DNA of 9,578 bases from Spirochaetaceae bacterium (GTDB lineage: Bacteria > Spirochaetota > Spirochaetia > B11-G9), in NCBI GenBank assembly GCA_030633365.1, contig DAOVSY010000090.1, positions 1-9,578 on the forward strand. The letters run 5' to 3'. The position numbers and the translations under genes are program-made. The notes under the pieces are model-generated. The model had not been told where the DNA came from. It saw nothing but the letters and a program-made list of their open reading frames with translations, and did no database searches. The first letter of the stretch is position 1; each line of letters starts with the position of its first letter. This document shows, piece by piece, positions 1 to 5,980 of this stretch.

Positions 1-1
1 T

Positions 2-190
2 AGAAAACGTATACTTCTTCACAGAACAATTGGAAGTATTATTATCGCACTTGGAGCAATAGCACCAGTATTAGGAGGAACATGAAGCAGATACGGCATA
101 CCAAATGCTTTATACATTGGAGAATTGGTGGGGGTTATCCTAATTTTTATTGGATATCTAAGAGCCACAAATCCTATTAAAACAAAATAG
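2..190 (+). pseudogene. 3' end of a small membrane-protein frame interrupted by in-frame TGA
   Basis: The frame ending at TAG 188-190 is open to the left edge except for one TGA at 83-85. Before the TGA it reads RTIGSIIIALGAIAPVLGGT, and after it SRYGIPNALYIGELVGVILI followed by FIGYLRATNPIKTK. Both sides look like one protein with hydrophobic helices (about residues 9-24 before the stop, and GELVGVILIFIGY after it). The frame is unchanged across the stop, so this is a point nonsense change, not a frameshift. No ATG occurs in this frame after the TGA, so the downstream part cannot be an ordinary separate gene. I do not recognise the family firmly, and the 5' end lies outside the window. It could be a pseudogene, a sequencing error, readthrough, or a genuine stop at 83 followed by coding-like remnant. 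Function unknown; membrane location is inferred. Confidence 0.5.
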
Positions 191-201
191 AATTTTATAT
201 A

Positions 202-216
202 TTACAATTTTTGTAA
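202..216. repeat. Small perfect inverted repeat TTACAA-TTT-TTGTAA upstream of pirin gene
   Basis: Two 6-base arms (202-207 and 211-216) pair perfectly around a TTT spacer and are followed by GTTTTTATT. It lies 11 bases after the stop of the edge frame and about 57 bases before the pirin ATG. It could be a weak terminator for the left gene (the stem has only one G-C pair) or a dyad operator for the pirin gene. The sequence cannot decide between them. Confidence 0.3.
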
Positions 217-261
217 GTTTTTATTGATTCTTCCCTCCTCTATTTATTACATTAACTAAAT

Positions 262-268
262 AGGGGGT
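262..268 (+). promoter_or_regulatory. Ribosome binding site of the pirin gene
   Basis: AGGGGGT sits 5 bases before ATG 274, a good purine-rich Shine-Dalgarno site that supports this start. No convincing -35/-10 pair is visible between 190 and 262; TTGATT at 224-229 with TATTTA or TTACAT downstream is too weak to call. Confidence 0.6.
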
Positions 269-273
269 TAATT

Positions 274-1110
274 ATGCAGGAAAGAAAAATTAATAAAATC
301 ACAAAGGGAATCGAGACATCTGATGGTGCAGGTGTCAAACTGAGCAGAATAATCAGTCAAAATTTAATGAAAGAAACAGATCCGTTTCTTATGTTGGATT
401 TTTTTGGATCTGATAATCCTGATGAATATATTGCCGGCTTCCCATGGCATCCTCACAGAGGAATAGAAACTGTAACCTATATGTTAAATGGAGAAGTTCA
501 GCATGAAGATAGTATGGGTAACAAAGGAGTGATAAAGGGAGGTGATGTTCAATGGATGACTGCAGGCAGCGGCATAGTTCATCAGGAGATGCCTAAAGTC
601 ACAGACGGGCTTATGAAGGGGTTCCAGCTGTGGGTAAATTTGCCGGCTGAACATAAAATGACAAACCCTGAATATCAGGATTACTCTGCAGATGAAATTC
701 CTATTATTAAAACTGATAAAACTAAAATAAAAGTTATTGCCGGAGATTTTTCAGGTATTAAAGGTCCTGTTATTGGTAAATTTATGCAGCCCTTATATCT
801 CGATATCGAATTGAACGTAAATTCAGTGCTTTCAATACCCCTGGAAAGCAACTATAACTCTTTTGTATATATCTATGAAGGAAAAGGATACTTTTCGGAG
901 AATGTAAATGTTTCTGAGGGTAATCTTATAATCTTTTCAGATGGTGATTTCATAAATGTACAAACCAAAGATAAAAACATAAGGTTCATTTTGGTTGCCG
1001 GAAAACCAATTCAGGAACCTATTGCCTGGCAAGGTCCTATTGTCATGAATACCCAGGAGGAACTGAATACTGCTTTTAAAGAATTAAGGGAGGATAAATT
1101 TATTAAATAA
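274..1110 (+). CDS. Pirin family protein (bicupin)
   Basis: This 278-residue protein has the pirin N-terminal cupin, with motif FPWHPHRGIETVTY and then GEVQHEDSMGN and GSGIVHQEMP. The four metal ligands of characterised pirins are all present, here H59, H61, H103 and E105. The C-terminal cupin (about residues 165-265) follows, with FVYIYEGKGYF and a final PIAWQGPIVMNT motif typical of the family. Length matches full pirins (about 280-290), not single-cupin variants. Pirins are cytosolic Fe-binding proteins; some bacterial members oxidise quercetin in vitro and others bind metabolic enzymes, so the real substrate or partner here is unknown. It stands alone: 83 bases follow the edge frame and 149 bases separate it from the antiporter gene. 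No truncation or missing ligand is seen. Family assignment is firm; role is open. Confidence 0.93.
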   Translation: MQERKINKITKGIETSDGAGVKLSRIISQNLMKETDPFLMLDFFGSDNPDEYIAGFPWHPHRGIETVTYMLNGEVQHEDSMGNKGVIKGGDVQWMTAGSGIVHQEMPKVTDGLMKGFQLWVNLPAEHKMTNPEYQDYSADEIPIIKTDKTKIKVIAGDFSGIKGPVIGKFMQPLYLDIELNVNSVLSIPLESNYNSFVYIYEGKGYFSENVNVSEGNLIIFSDGDFINVQTKDKNIRFILVAGKPIQEPIAWQGPIVMNTQEELNTAFKELREDKFIK

Positions 1111-1126
1111 ACAGATCTATTATTCA

Positions 1127-1147
1127 AAGAAATAATTCTTAATTTTT
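1127..1147 (+). terminator. Weak hairpin plus T-run after pirin gene
   Basis: AAGAA (1127-1131) pairs with TTCTT (1136-1140) around an ATAA loop, and AATTTTT follows directly, 16 bases after the pirin stop. The stem is short and AT-rich, so termination would be weak. A second pair, TTTTTAC (1143-1149) with GTAAAAA (1166-1172), overlaps the T-run. The remaining intergenic sequence to 1259 shows no gene and no clear promoter. Confidence 0.3.
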
Positions 1148-1259
1148 ACAGGTATTGAATCTGCAGTAAAAAAAAAGTAAAACTGTAAGTAGATATTGTT
1201 ATGGATCCGAATTCTCTAACAATTATTGAATAATATTTAAATACTTTAAGGATTATACT

Positions 1260-2228
1260 ATGTCTGTTTACCTATGGATTCTTATTTTTGTTATAAGTCT
1301 GGCTGTACTAATAAAATCTTCTGATATATTTGTTGGTGCTGCTGAAAAAATAGGTCTTAGTTTTGGGCTCTCAGCATTTTTAACTGGAGTTCTAATAGTG
1401 GGAGTGGGTACAAGTTTGCCGGAACTTGTTTCGTCCATTATTGCTACAACAAAAGGTGCCACAGAAATAGTTATAGGAAATGTTCTTGGTTCAAATATTA
1501 CTAATATTTTTCTTGTTCTGGGTATTGCAGGGCTGATAGGAAAAAACTTTACAATTAAACACGATTTAATGAGGGTGGATATCCCATTTCTACTTTCTGC
1601 CACTCTGCTTATGTCTTTAATGATTCTGGATGGATCCTTTTCCATGATTGAAGGAATATTATGTTTACTTGCTTTTATAATCTACATTTTTTTTACTGTT
1701 ATGAGCCCTGTACCGGAAACAAAATCTATAGGATTCGAAACATCTGAAAGCATTAAAGATCCGGATAAAAAGAAGAACTCATTAGTTAAAGCATTTATAC
1801 TGGTTATTTTAAGTTCTGCCGGAATTTTTATAGGTGCAAAATTTACTGTAGATTCTGTAATTGCTATATCCAGTATACTGGGAATTGCAACAGATATTAT
1901 TGCACTGACTGCTATAGCCCTTGGAACATCACTACCGGAAGTTCTTGTTACTATTTCGGCCTCAAAAAGAGGGAACCCCGAAATGGCTGTGGGAAATATT
2001 ATAGGTTCTAATATATTTAATGGTCTTGTTGTAATGGGCATACCATCTCTTATTGCACCTCTCCATATTCCCCATAGTATAATAATTTTCTCCCTTCCAA
2101 CCCTGATAGCTGCAGTTCTTATCTACTCATTTATGGTTCATGACAAAAAAATAAATCAACTGGAAGGTGGTACTTTGCTAATATTTTATTTTTATTTTGT
2201 AGGGAGAATTCTTGGTATAATGGGATAA
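1260..2228 (+). CDS. Calcium/sodium antiporter, CaCA superfamily (YrbG-like)
   Basis: This 322-residue, strongly hydrophobic protein has the two inverted alpha-repeats that define cation/Ca2+ exchangers. The first carries GTSLPE (50-55) and GNVLGSN (73-79); the second carries GTSLPE (222-227) and GNIIGSN (245-251). The acidic residues E55 and E227 are the expected ion-binding glutamates. About ten membrane helices can be drawn, with a charged cytosolic loop rich in Lys and Glu/Asp (about 153-176) between the halves. Length matches bacterial YrbG-type exchangers. By family knowledge it exchanges Na+ (or H+) for Ca2+ across the inner membrane, but ion preference cannot be read here. AAGGA at 1248-1252, 7 bases before the ATG, supports the start. 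It is followed after 9 bases by the acyltransferase gene, so the two are probably co-transcribed. Confidence 0.93.
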   Translation: MSVYLWILIFVISLAVLIKSSDIFVGAAEKIGLSFGLSAFLTGVLIVGVGTSLPELVSSIIATTKGATEIVIGNVLGSNITNIFLVLGIAGLIGKNFTIKHDLMRVDIPFLLSATLLMSLMILDGSFSMIEGILCLLAFIIYIFFTVMSPVPETKSIGFETSESIKDPDKKKNSLVKAFILVILSSAGIFIGAKFTVDSVIAISSILGIATDIIALTAIALGTSLPEVLVTISASKRGNPEMAVGNIIGSNIFNGLVVMGIPSLIAPLHIPHSIIIFSLPTLIAAVLIYSFMVHDKKINQLEGGTLLIFYFYFVGRILGIMG

Positions 2229-2237
2229 TAAAAAATT

Positions 2238-3380
2238 ATGATAAATATACAAAGTCTTTCAAAGACTAACACCAAAAATATTTTTATTAAAAATTTCATT
2301 AACCTTCCTAAAAATCTATATAAAAATGAAAGTAACTGGGTTCCCTGGTTTGATATTGATATGAAACAAATTCTAACAAAGAAACATCCCTTTTTTCTTC
2401 ATTCTACAGGAGAGTTTTTTCTTGCTGAAAAAGATGGAAACACTATTGGAAGAATTTGTGTAGTATCAAATATTAATTATCAAAAACAGCACAATCGTAA
2501 CTGCGCACACTTTTTTTTCCTGGATGCAATAAAAGATATAGAAGTATTCAAAAAATTGTTTAATGCAGCAGGAGACTGGAGCAGACAACAGGGACAAACA
2601 CTGTTGGAAGGCCCACTCTTATTTGGAGGTACCTGTGGCAGCGGTATCCTTATTGAAGGATATGAACTTTCAGCTCCTATGACAATGATGCCTTACAATT
2701 TCCCATATTATAAAGAATTCATAGATAAACTGGGATTTCAGAAATTTTTTGACACTTTTGGAGCTGATATTAGTCCCGGAAGGTTTGAGATACCCCCCAG
2801 AATTGATTCTCTTGCAGAAAAAGTAGTTAAGAGGGGAAGATTTAAAGTAATAAAATTTAAAAACAAAAAAGATATTCTGGAAAAAGCGGATAAAATTGCA
2901 GCTCTCTATAATGCGACCTTGGGTGATCATCCTGAAGATTATCCTCTTTCTGATAAAGAACTGGCCCAGGTAACAAAAGATTTAATGACAGTAGCCTCCC
3001 CAGATCTGGTTAAGATACTGGAATACGATGGAAAGATTGTAGGTTATCTTTTTGCATTTGCAGACATAAGTAATACTCTTAGGAAAAATAAAGGAAAATT
3101 GACATTACCAGGTATATTAAAACTAATTTTTGGAATGAGAAATGCTAAAAAAGTACTATTCAATGGTATGGGGATACTGCCAGAATTTCAACGCTTAGGT
3201 GGTAATGCCCTGCTCTATCATGAACTTGCAAAAACGGTAAGAAGCAGAAATTTTAAAGAAGCTGAAATTGTCCAAATAGCAGATTCCACAGAGATGATGC
3301 TTAAAGATATTCAAAATCTGGGAAGTAAAATAAATAAGATACACCGGATTTTTACTATAGATGTGAAATTATTAGTTTAA
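2238..3380 (+). CDS. YghO-like GNAT-fold N-acyltransferase
   Basis: This 380-residue soluble protein has two GNAT-like halves. The first (about 55-165) holds FFLAEKDGNTIGRI, LLEGPLLFGGTCGSGILIEG and MMPYNFPYY, which match my memory of the E. coli YghO family. The second (about 200-370) holds GYLFAFAD, the acetyl-CoA-loop-like NGMGILPEFQRLGGNALLYH and a conserved-looking GSKINKIHRI ending. No signal peptide or membrane helix is seen. Some members are misnamed dATP pyrophosphohydrolase, and relatives include, as I recall, the bacterial ceramide synthase acyltransferase of Caulobacter. An acyl-CoA- or acyl-ACP-dependent lipid acylation role is therefore possible but not shown, since no serine palmitoyltransferase gene is nearby. 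The Shine-Dalgarno site is weak (GGGA at 2222-2225, inside the antiporter 3' end), suggesting coupling to that gene. It converges on the PspC gene with 8 bases between stops. Confidence 0.8.
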   Translation: MINIQSLSKTNTKNIFIKNFINLPKNLYKNESNWVPWFDIDMKQILTKKHPFFLHSTGEFFLAEKDGNTIGRICVVSNINYQKQHNRNCAHFFFLDAIKDIEVFKKLFNAAGDWSRQQGQTLLEGPLLFGGTCGSGILIEGYELSAPMTMMPYNFPYYKEFIDKLGFQKFFDTFGADISPGRFEIPPRIDSLAEKVVKRGRFKVIKFKNKKDILEKADKIAALYNATLGDHPEDYPLSDKELAQVTKDLMTVASPDLVKILEYDGKIVGYLFAFADISNTLRKNKGKLTLPGILKLIFGMRNAKKVLFNGMGILPEFQRLGGNALLYHELAKTVRSRNFKEAEIVQIADSTEMMLKDIQNLGSKINKIHRIFTIDVKLLV

Positions 3381-3393
3381 TTTGCAAATTAAA
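3376..3393. repeat. 18-bp perfect palindrome over two convergent stop codons
   Basis: TTTAATTTGCAAATTAAA is perfectly self-complementary and centred at 3384/3385. It contains the acyltransferase stop TAA (3378-3380) and the PspC stop (3389-3391 on the opposite strand) at symmetric positions. It could form a 7-bp AT-rich stem with a TGCA loop on either transcript. No separate U-run follows, so a terminator role is weak; a protein-binding dyad or chance are alternatives. Confidence 0.55.
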
Positions 3394-3583
3394 AATCATT
3401 CTTTTTTGGCATCAGAATCCAGCCAACAATGTAAAGAAGTATACCTGCCCCACCTGCCAGTGTAAAAACTACTGCAGCAATTCGTACAATAGTCGAGTCA
3501 ATTCCAAAATATTTTGCTATTCCACCACAGACTCCAGCTATCTTTTTATCACCGTCTGAAAGTATCAATTTTTTATCACTCAT
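3389..3583 (-). CDS. PspC domain small membrane protein
   Basis: This 64-residue protein is essentially one PspC domain. It has DKKIAGVCGGIAKYFGID (residues 12-29), the TIVRI segment and then a hydrophobic helix (about 37-58) ending in GWILMPKK. The GVCGG and YF-[GD] features are typical of the family. Length is that of stand-alone PspC-domain proteins (about 60-70), shorter than enterobacterial PspC (about 119). It is predicted to sit in the inner membrane; full PspC senses envelope stress with PspA/PspB, but no other psp gene is visible, so a stress role is inference. ATG at 3581-3583 has an excellent AAAGGAGA site 6 bases upstream. It is transcribed away from the diiron gene and converges with the acyltransferase gene. 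Confidence 0.92.
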   Translation of the reverse strand: MSDKKLILSDGDKKIAGVCGGIAKYFGIDSTIVRIAAVVFTLAGGAGILLYIVGWILMPKKNDF

Positions 3584-3588
3584 AGGAA

Positions 3589-3610
3589 TCTCCTTTTATA
3601 GATTATATCA
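3589..3610 (-). promoter_or_regulatory. Candidate extended -10 promoter and ribosome binding site of PspC gene
   Basis: On the minus strand TGATATAAT (3602-3610) is a perfect extended -10 (TGnTATAAT), followed by AAAGGAGA (3589-3596), a near-ideal Shine-Dalgarno. No good -35 is seen 17 bases upstream, as is common with extended -10 promoters. The predicted start, near 3595-3597, leaves a leader of only about 13 bases, barely holding the binding site. That short distance is the main doubt. Confidence 0.4.
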
Positions 3611-3629
3611 TAATACATATATATACGTC

Positions 3630-3657
3630 TTGTCGATCTGCAATTTTTATGAATAAT
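3630..3657 (+). promoter_or_regulatory. Candidate promoter of the diiron protein gene
   Basis: TTGTCG (3630-3635) and AATAAT (3652-3657) form a sigma70-like pair with a 16-base spacer; matches are 4/6 and 5/6. Transcription would start near 3664, giving a leader of about 58 bases that contains the inverted repeat at 3673-3711. Its position divergent from the PspC promoter is consistent. Prediction by eye only. Confidence 0.35.
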
Positions 3658-3672
3658 GGTTCTTATTAAAGC

Positions 3673-3711
3673 CTGGTCGGAAGCAAGCTTCCTGCTCGGC
3701 TATGCGACCAG
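3673..3711 (+). promoter_or_regulatory. GC-rich folded leader ahead of the diiron protein gene
   Basis: CTGGTCG (3673-3679) is perfectly complementary to CGACCAG (3705-3711), a 7-bp stem with five G-C pairs. It encloses a second hairpin, GAAG-CAAG-CTTC (3680-3691). The stretch is much richer in G+C than its surroundings. The right arm ends at the first G of GAGGAG (3711-3716), the ribosome binding site for ATG 3722, so folding could affect access to it. No known riboswitch or RNA-thermometer class is recognised. Alternatively it is a DNA operator or a repeat remnant. Confidence 0.4.
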
Positions 3712-3721
3712 AGGAGAACTT

Positions 3722-4177
3722 ATGAAAGAGTTTACAGTTAAGGGTGTACTTGAATACTCAAGAAATATAGAACAGGAATCTTATACTTTTTACAAAGAAG
3801 CAGGTCAAAAATTAGAAGAAAATGAATTAAAAATATTGGCAGAAGAACTGGCTGTAGAAGAAATGGGACACTATAACAGATTAAATAAGCTTCTGGAAGA
3901 CACAAAACTTACAGAAGAAGAGTTAAACTTAAAAATCAAAATAAAAGAATCTGATCACAACATGCTTGTATCTACGAGAAAAATACCAGATAACCCAACA
4001 GCACTATCTATACTGGAAGCTGCATACCAAAGAGAAAAAAATACCGAGAGTGTTTATAGAACTCTTATATCTATTACCGACCTAAGCAATGACCTTATTG
4101 AAACATTTACAGATCTGGTAAATCAGGAAAAAGGTCATGCCAATAGAATTGAAAGTATAATGAAAAAATATAAATAG
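3722..4177 (+). CDS. Rubrerythrin/ferritin-like diiron protein (no rubredoxin domain)
   Basis: This 151-residue protein is almost entirely helical and shows the four-helix diiron pattern. Helix 1 carries a Glu ligand candidate (E17 or E19, then YTFY), helix 2 E47xxH50 (EEMGH), helix 3 Glu candidates E99/E105 (EAAYQREKN) and helix 4 E136xxH139 (QEKGH). No C-terminal rubredoxin CxxC motif is present, so it is a short 'erythrin'-type protein. Relatives reduce peroxide or bind iron in the cytosol of anaerobes; whether this one does either is inferred. I start at ATG 3722 because GAGGAG lies 5 bases upstream and the family homology begins there. The upstream ATG at 3656 would add 22 residues encoded by a GC-rich hairpin region and overlaps the likely promoter. 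A strong hairpin terminator follows at 4233-4283. Confidence 0.85.
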   Translation: MKEFTVKGVLEYSRNIEQESYTFYKEAGQKLEENELKILAEELAVEEMGHYNRLNKLLEDTKLTEEELNLKIKIKESDHNMLVSTRKIPDNPTALSILEAAYQREKNTESVYRTLISITDLSNDLIETFTDLVNQEKGHANRIESIMKKYK

Positions 4178-4189
4178 TTGTTTCGATCA

Positions 4190-4226
4190 CTTCGATACAC
4201 GACTTCGTCGCACTCAGTGACCGAAG
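4190..4226. repeat. Palindromic repeat element, copy A (CTTCG...CGAAG)
   Basis: The element begins CTTCG (4190-4194) and ends CGAAG (4222-4226), with an inner hairpin CGAC-TTC-GTCG (4200-4210) and the core CTCAGTGACC (4213-4222). It lies 13 bases after the diiron gene stop, in non-coding DNA. A related element in the same orientation lies at 4334-4362. The core resembles CTTCGACAAGCTCAGTGACC-type dispersed repeats that I remember from several bacterial genomes; copy number here needs the whole genome. Confidence 0.55.
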
Positions 4227-4232
4227 AGGAGC

Positions 4233-4283
4233 AAAAACACTCAGCAACCGGTATTACCGATATACAGTTCCCTGAGTGTTTTT
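4233..4283. terminator. Strong bidirectional hairpin terminator between convergent genes
   Basis: AAAAACACTCAG (4233-4244) pairs perfectly over 12 bases with CTGAGTGTTTTT (4272-4283). Each strand ends its stem in a five-T run, so it can terminate both the diiron gene (plus) and the kinase operon (minus). The 27-base loop holds a smaller hairpin, CGGT-ATT-ACCG (4249-4259). The left arm plus loop contains CTCAGCAACC (4240-4249), a third relative of the CTCAGTGACC and CTCAGTAACC cores of the flanking repeats. The terminator may therefore have arisen from the same repeat family. Confidence 0.8.
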
Positions 4284-4333
4284 CTAATTTGTGGAAATGC
4301 TTCTGTTTCAAAAATAACACAAAGCAAAATGTA

Positions 4334-4362
4334 CTTCGACAAGCTCAGTAACCATATCGAAG
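4334..4362. repeat. Palindromic repeat element, copy B (CTTCGA...TCGAAG)
   Basis: CTTCGA (4334-4339) and TCGAAG (4357-4362) are perfect 6-base terminal inverted repeats around a 17-base interior containing CTCAGTAACC (4344-4353). It ends 5 bases from the kinase stop codon. It has the same orientation and general design as the element at 4190-4226. Between 4284 and 4333 I see only AT-rich sequence with a TTTGTG/CACAAA pair and no gene. Confidence 0.55.
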
Positions 4363-4367
4363 GGATA

Positions 4368-5963
4368 TTATTTTAAATATTCCACGGCTGCTTTTTCTAT
4401 AGGAAGTCCTTTATGATATCGATCATAAAATTTTTGAAATCCTACAACATCTATTGGATCTGGTTTTACTGCTTGTCCATTATTACCTGAAAAGACCTTT
4501 TTCAAAAAATCAGGTAAAGATTCTTCCCTGTTATCCCGAACCATATATGAAGCAAGAACAGCTATTCCCCAGGAACCACCTTCCCCAGCTGTTTCAAGGA
4601 CCGAAACCGGGGTATTTACAGCAGCTGCCATAATCTTTAATCCAACTTCTGATGTTTTAAAAAAACCACCATGTCCCATAATCTCATCAACTTTTACATT
4701 TTCTTCATCCATTAAAACATTCAATCCTGTCCTAAGGGCACAGAGTGAAGTAAATAACTGTGTTCTTATAAAATTTTCCAAAGTAAACCGGCTTTCAGGG
4801 GAGCGCACAAACAAAGGCCTTCCTTCATCAAACCCTGTCAAATGTTCTCCTGATACATATCCATAAGATAAAAGACCTCCACAATCAGGATCCCCCTTAA
4901 GAGCCAGCCCAAGAAGGGTATCATACAGGTCTGATGTTGATACATTCATCCCTAAAGCTGCTGCTGCCTGCCCAAAAAGTGATATCCAGGCGTCGTAGTC
5001 GGAAGTACAATTATTTGAATGAACCATACCAACAAGGCTGCCATCAGGTGTAGTTACAAGATCAATTTCCGAATGTACCCTGGATAGTTCTTTCTCCAGT
5101 ACAAGCATTGCAAATACTGATGTTCCTGCCGAAATATTACCTGTTCGTTTGGAAACACTATTGGTGGCAACCATTCCTGTTCCCGCATCACCTTCTGGAG
5201 GACAAAGTGGAATACCATTCTCCAGATTACTGGAAGGATCAAGAAGAAGAGCTCCTTCTGCAGTTAACGATCCTCCATTTTCTCCGGCAACAAGAACTTT
5301 AGGAAGGATGTTCTTCAAATTCCAGTTAAAATTTTCATCTCTGTAGGAATTATCAAATTTCTCAATCATTGCAGAGTTGAAATCTTTAGATGCAAGGTCT
5401 ATCGGAAACATACCCGAAGCTTCGCCAATTCCAATAACCTTTTGCCCTGTTAGTTTCCAGTGAACATACCCAGCTAATGTAGTTATGTAATTAATATCCT
5501 TCACATGATCTTCTTTTTTTAAAATTGACTGATATAAATGAGCAATACTCCATCGTTGGGGAATAGGATAGCCAAATAAATTTGTAAGTTCTTTTGAAGC
5601 AGTTCCAGTAAAATTATTTCGCCATGTTCTAAAAGGTGTTAACTGATTGCCCGCTTTATCAAAAACCAGATAACCATGCATCATTCCGCTGATACCAATA
5701 GCCTTAACTTTTGTAAGCTTCACTCCATATTTATTCTTAATATCCTCTAGCAAACTGGAATAACTGGATTTAACACCTTCCCAGACTTCATCCAGAGAAT
5801 AGGTCCAAACACCATCCAGCAGATTATTTTCCCAGGTAAATCCTCCTGATGCTATAGGATTGTTATCAAGATCTATTAATACTGCTTTAATTCTGGTGGA
5901 TCCCATTTCTATACCAAGAATTGTATCCCCTGATTCAATCTGATCCTGTATAGTGGTGCCCAT
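4368..5963 (-). CDS. FGGY-family carbohydrate kinase
   Basis: This 531-residue protein has the two actin-like ATPase lobes of FGGY kinases. Visible motifs are phosphate-1 [13 protein letters not shown] (17-29), sugar-side ISGMMHGY (91-98) and PFRTWRNN (110-117), and GDAGTG with presumed catalytic base D259. Also visible are the phosphate-2 loop NISAGTSVF (276-284), the family signature region GHGGFFKT (430-437) and the adenosine loop [12 protein letters not shown] (460-471). It phosphorylates a sugar or polyol with ATP in the cytosol. The substrate is not readable; xylulokinase-like or alternative L-ribulokinase-like enzymes of about 530 residues are the best guesses. No isomerase, epimerase or sugar transporter gene is in the window. 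GGGAG (5973-5977) lies 9 bases before the ATG, and the gene starts 17 bases after the barrel gene, so it is probably the last gene of that operon. All key motifs are intact. Confidence 0.9.
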   Translation of the reverse strand: MGTTIQDQIESGDTILGIEMGSTRIKAVLIDLDNNPIASGGFTWENNLLDGVWTYSLDEVWEGVKSSYSSLLEDIKNKYGVKLTKVKAIGISGMMHGYLVFDKAGNQLTPFRTWRNNFTGTASKELTNLFGYPIPQRWSIAHLYQSILKKEDHVKDINYITTLAGYVHWKLTGQKVIGIGEASGMFPIDLASKDFNSAMIEKFDNSYRDENFNWNLKNILPKVLVAGENGGSLTAEGALLLDPSSNLENGIPLCPPEGDAGTGMVATNSVSKRTGNISAGTSVFAMLVLEKELSRVHSEIDLVTTPDGSLVGMVHSNNCTSDYDAWISLFGQAAAALGMNVSTSDLYDTLLGLALKGDPDCGGLLSYGYVSGEHLTGFDEGRPLFVRSPESRFTLENFIRTQLFTSLCALRTGLNVLMDEENVKVDEIMGHGGFFKTSEVGLKIMAAAVNTPVSVLETAGEGGSWGIAVLASYMVRDNREESLPDFLKKVFSGNNGQAVKPDPIDVVGFQKFYDRYHKGLPIEKAAVEYLK

Positions 5964-5980
5964 ATTCCGTTTCTCCCAAT

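Noticed and set aside
82..180. A 32-codon frame at ATG 82 preceded by AGGAGG (73-78), with an ATGA overlap of the TGA at 83-85
   Set aside because: It looks like a translationally coupled start, but spacing is only 3 bases and the peptide is low-complexity and shadow-like. The zero frame across the same bases encodes a convincing membrane helix, and AGGAGG is simply its Gly-Gly codons.
1268..2041. Two opposite-strand open frames (1268-1645 and 1682-2041)
   Set aside because: Both lie wholly inside the antiporter gene, whose paired GTSLPE and GSN motifs prove the plus-strand frame. The opposite peptides show no recognisable domain.
2670..2930. Opposite-strand 86-codon frame
   Set aside because: It lies within the YghO-like gene and has no ribosome binding site or recognisable protein features.
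4135..4320. Minus-strand 61-codon frame over the repeat and terminator region
   Set aside because: It crosses the terminator hairpin and repeat copy A and overlaps the 3' end of the diiron gene. The peptide is an artefact of the repeats.
5054..5346. Three short frames inside the kinase gene
   Set aside because: They overlap the region encoding the catalytic GDAGTG and phosphate-2 motifs of the kinase and have no features of their own.
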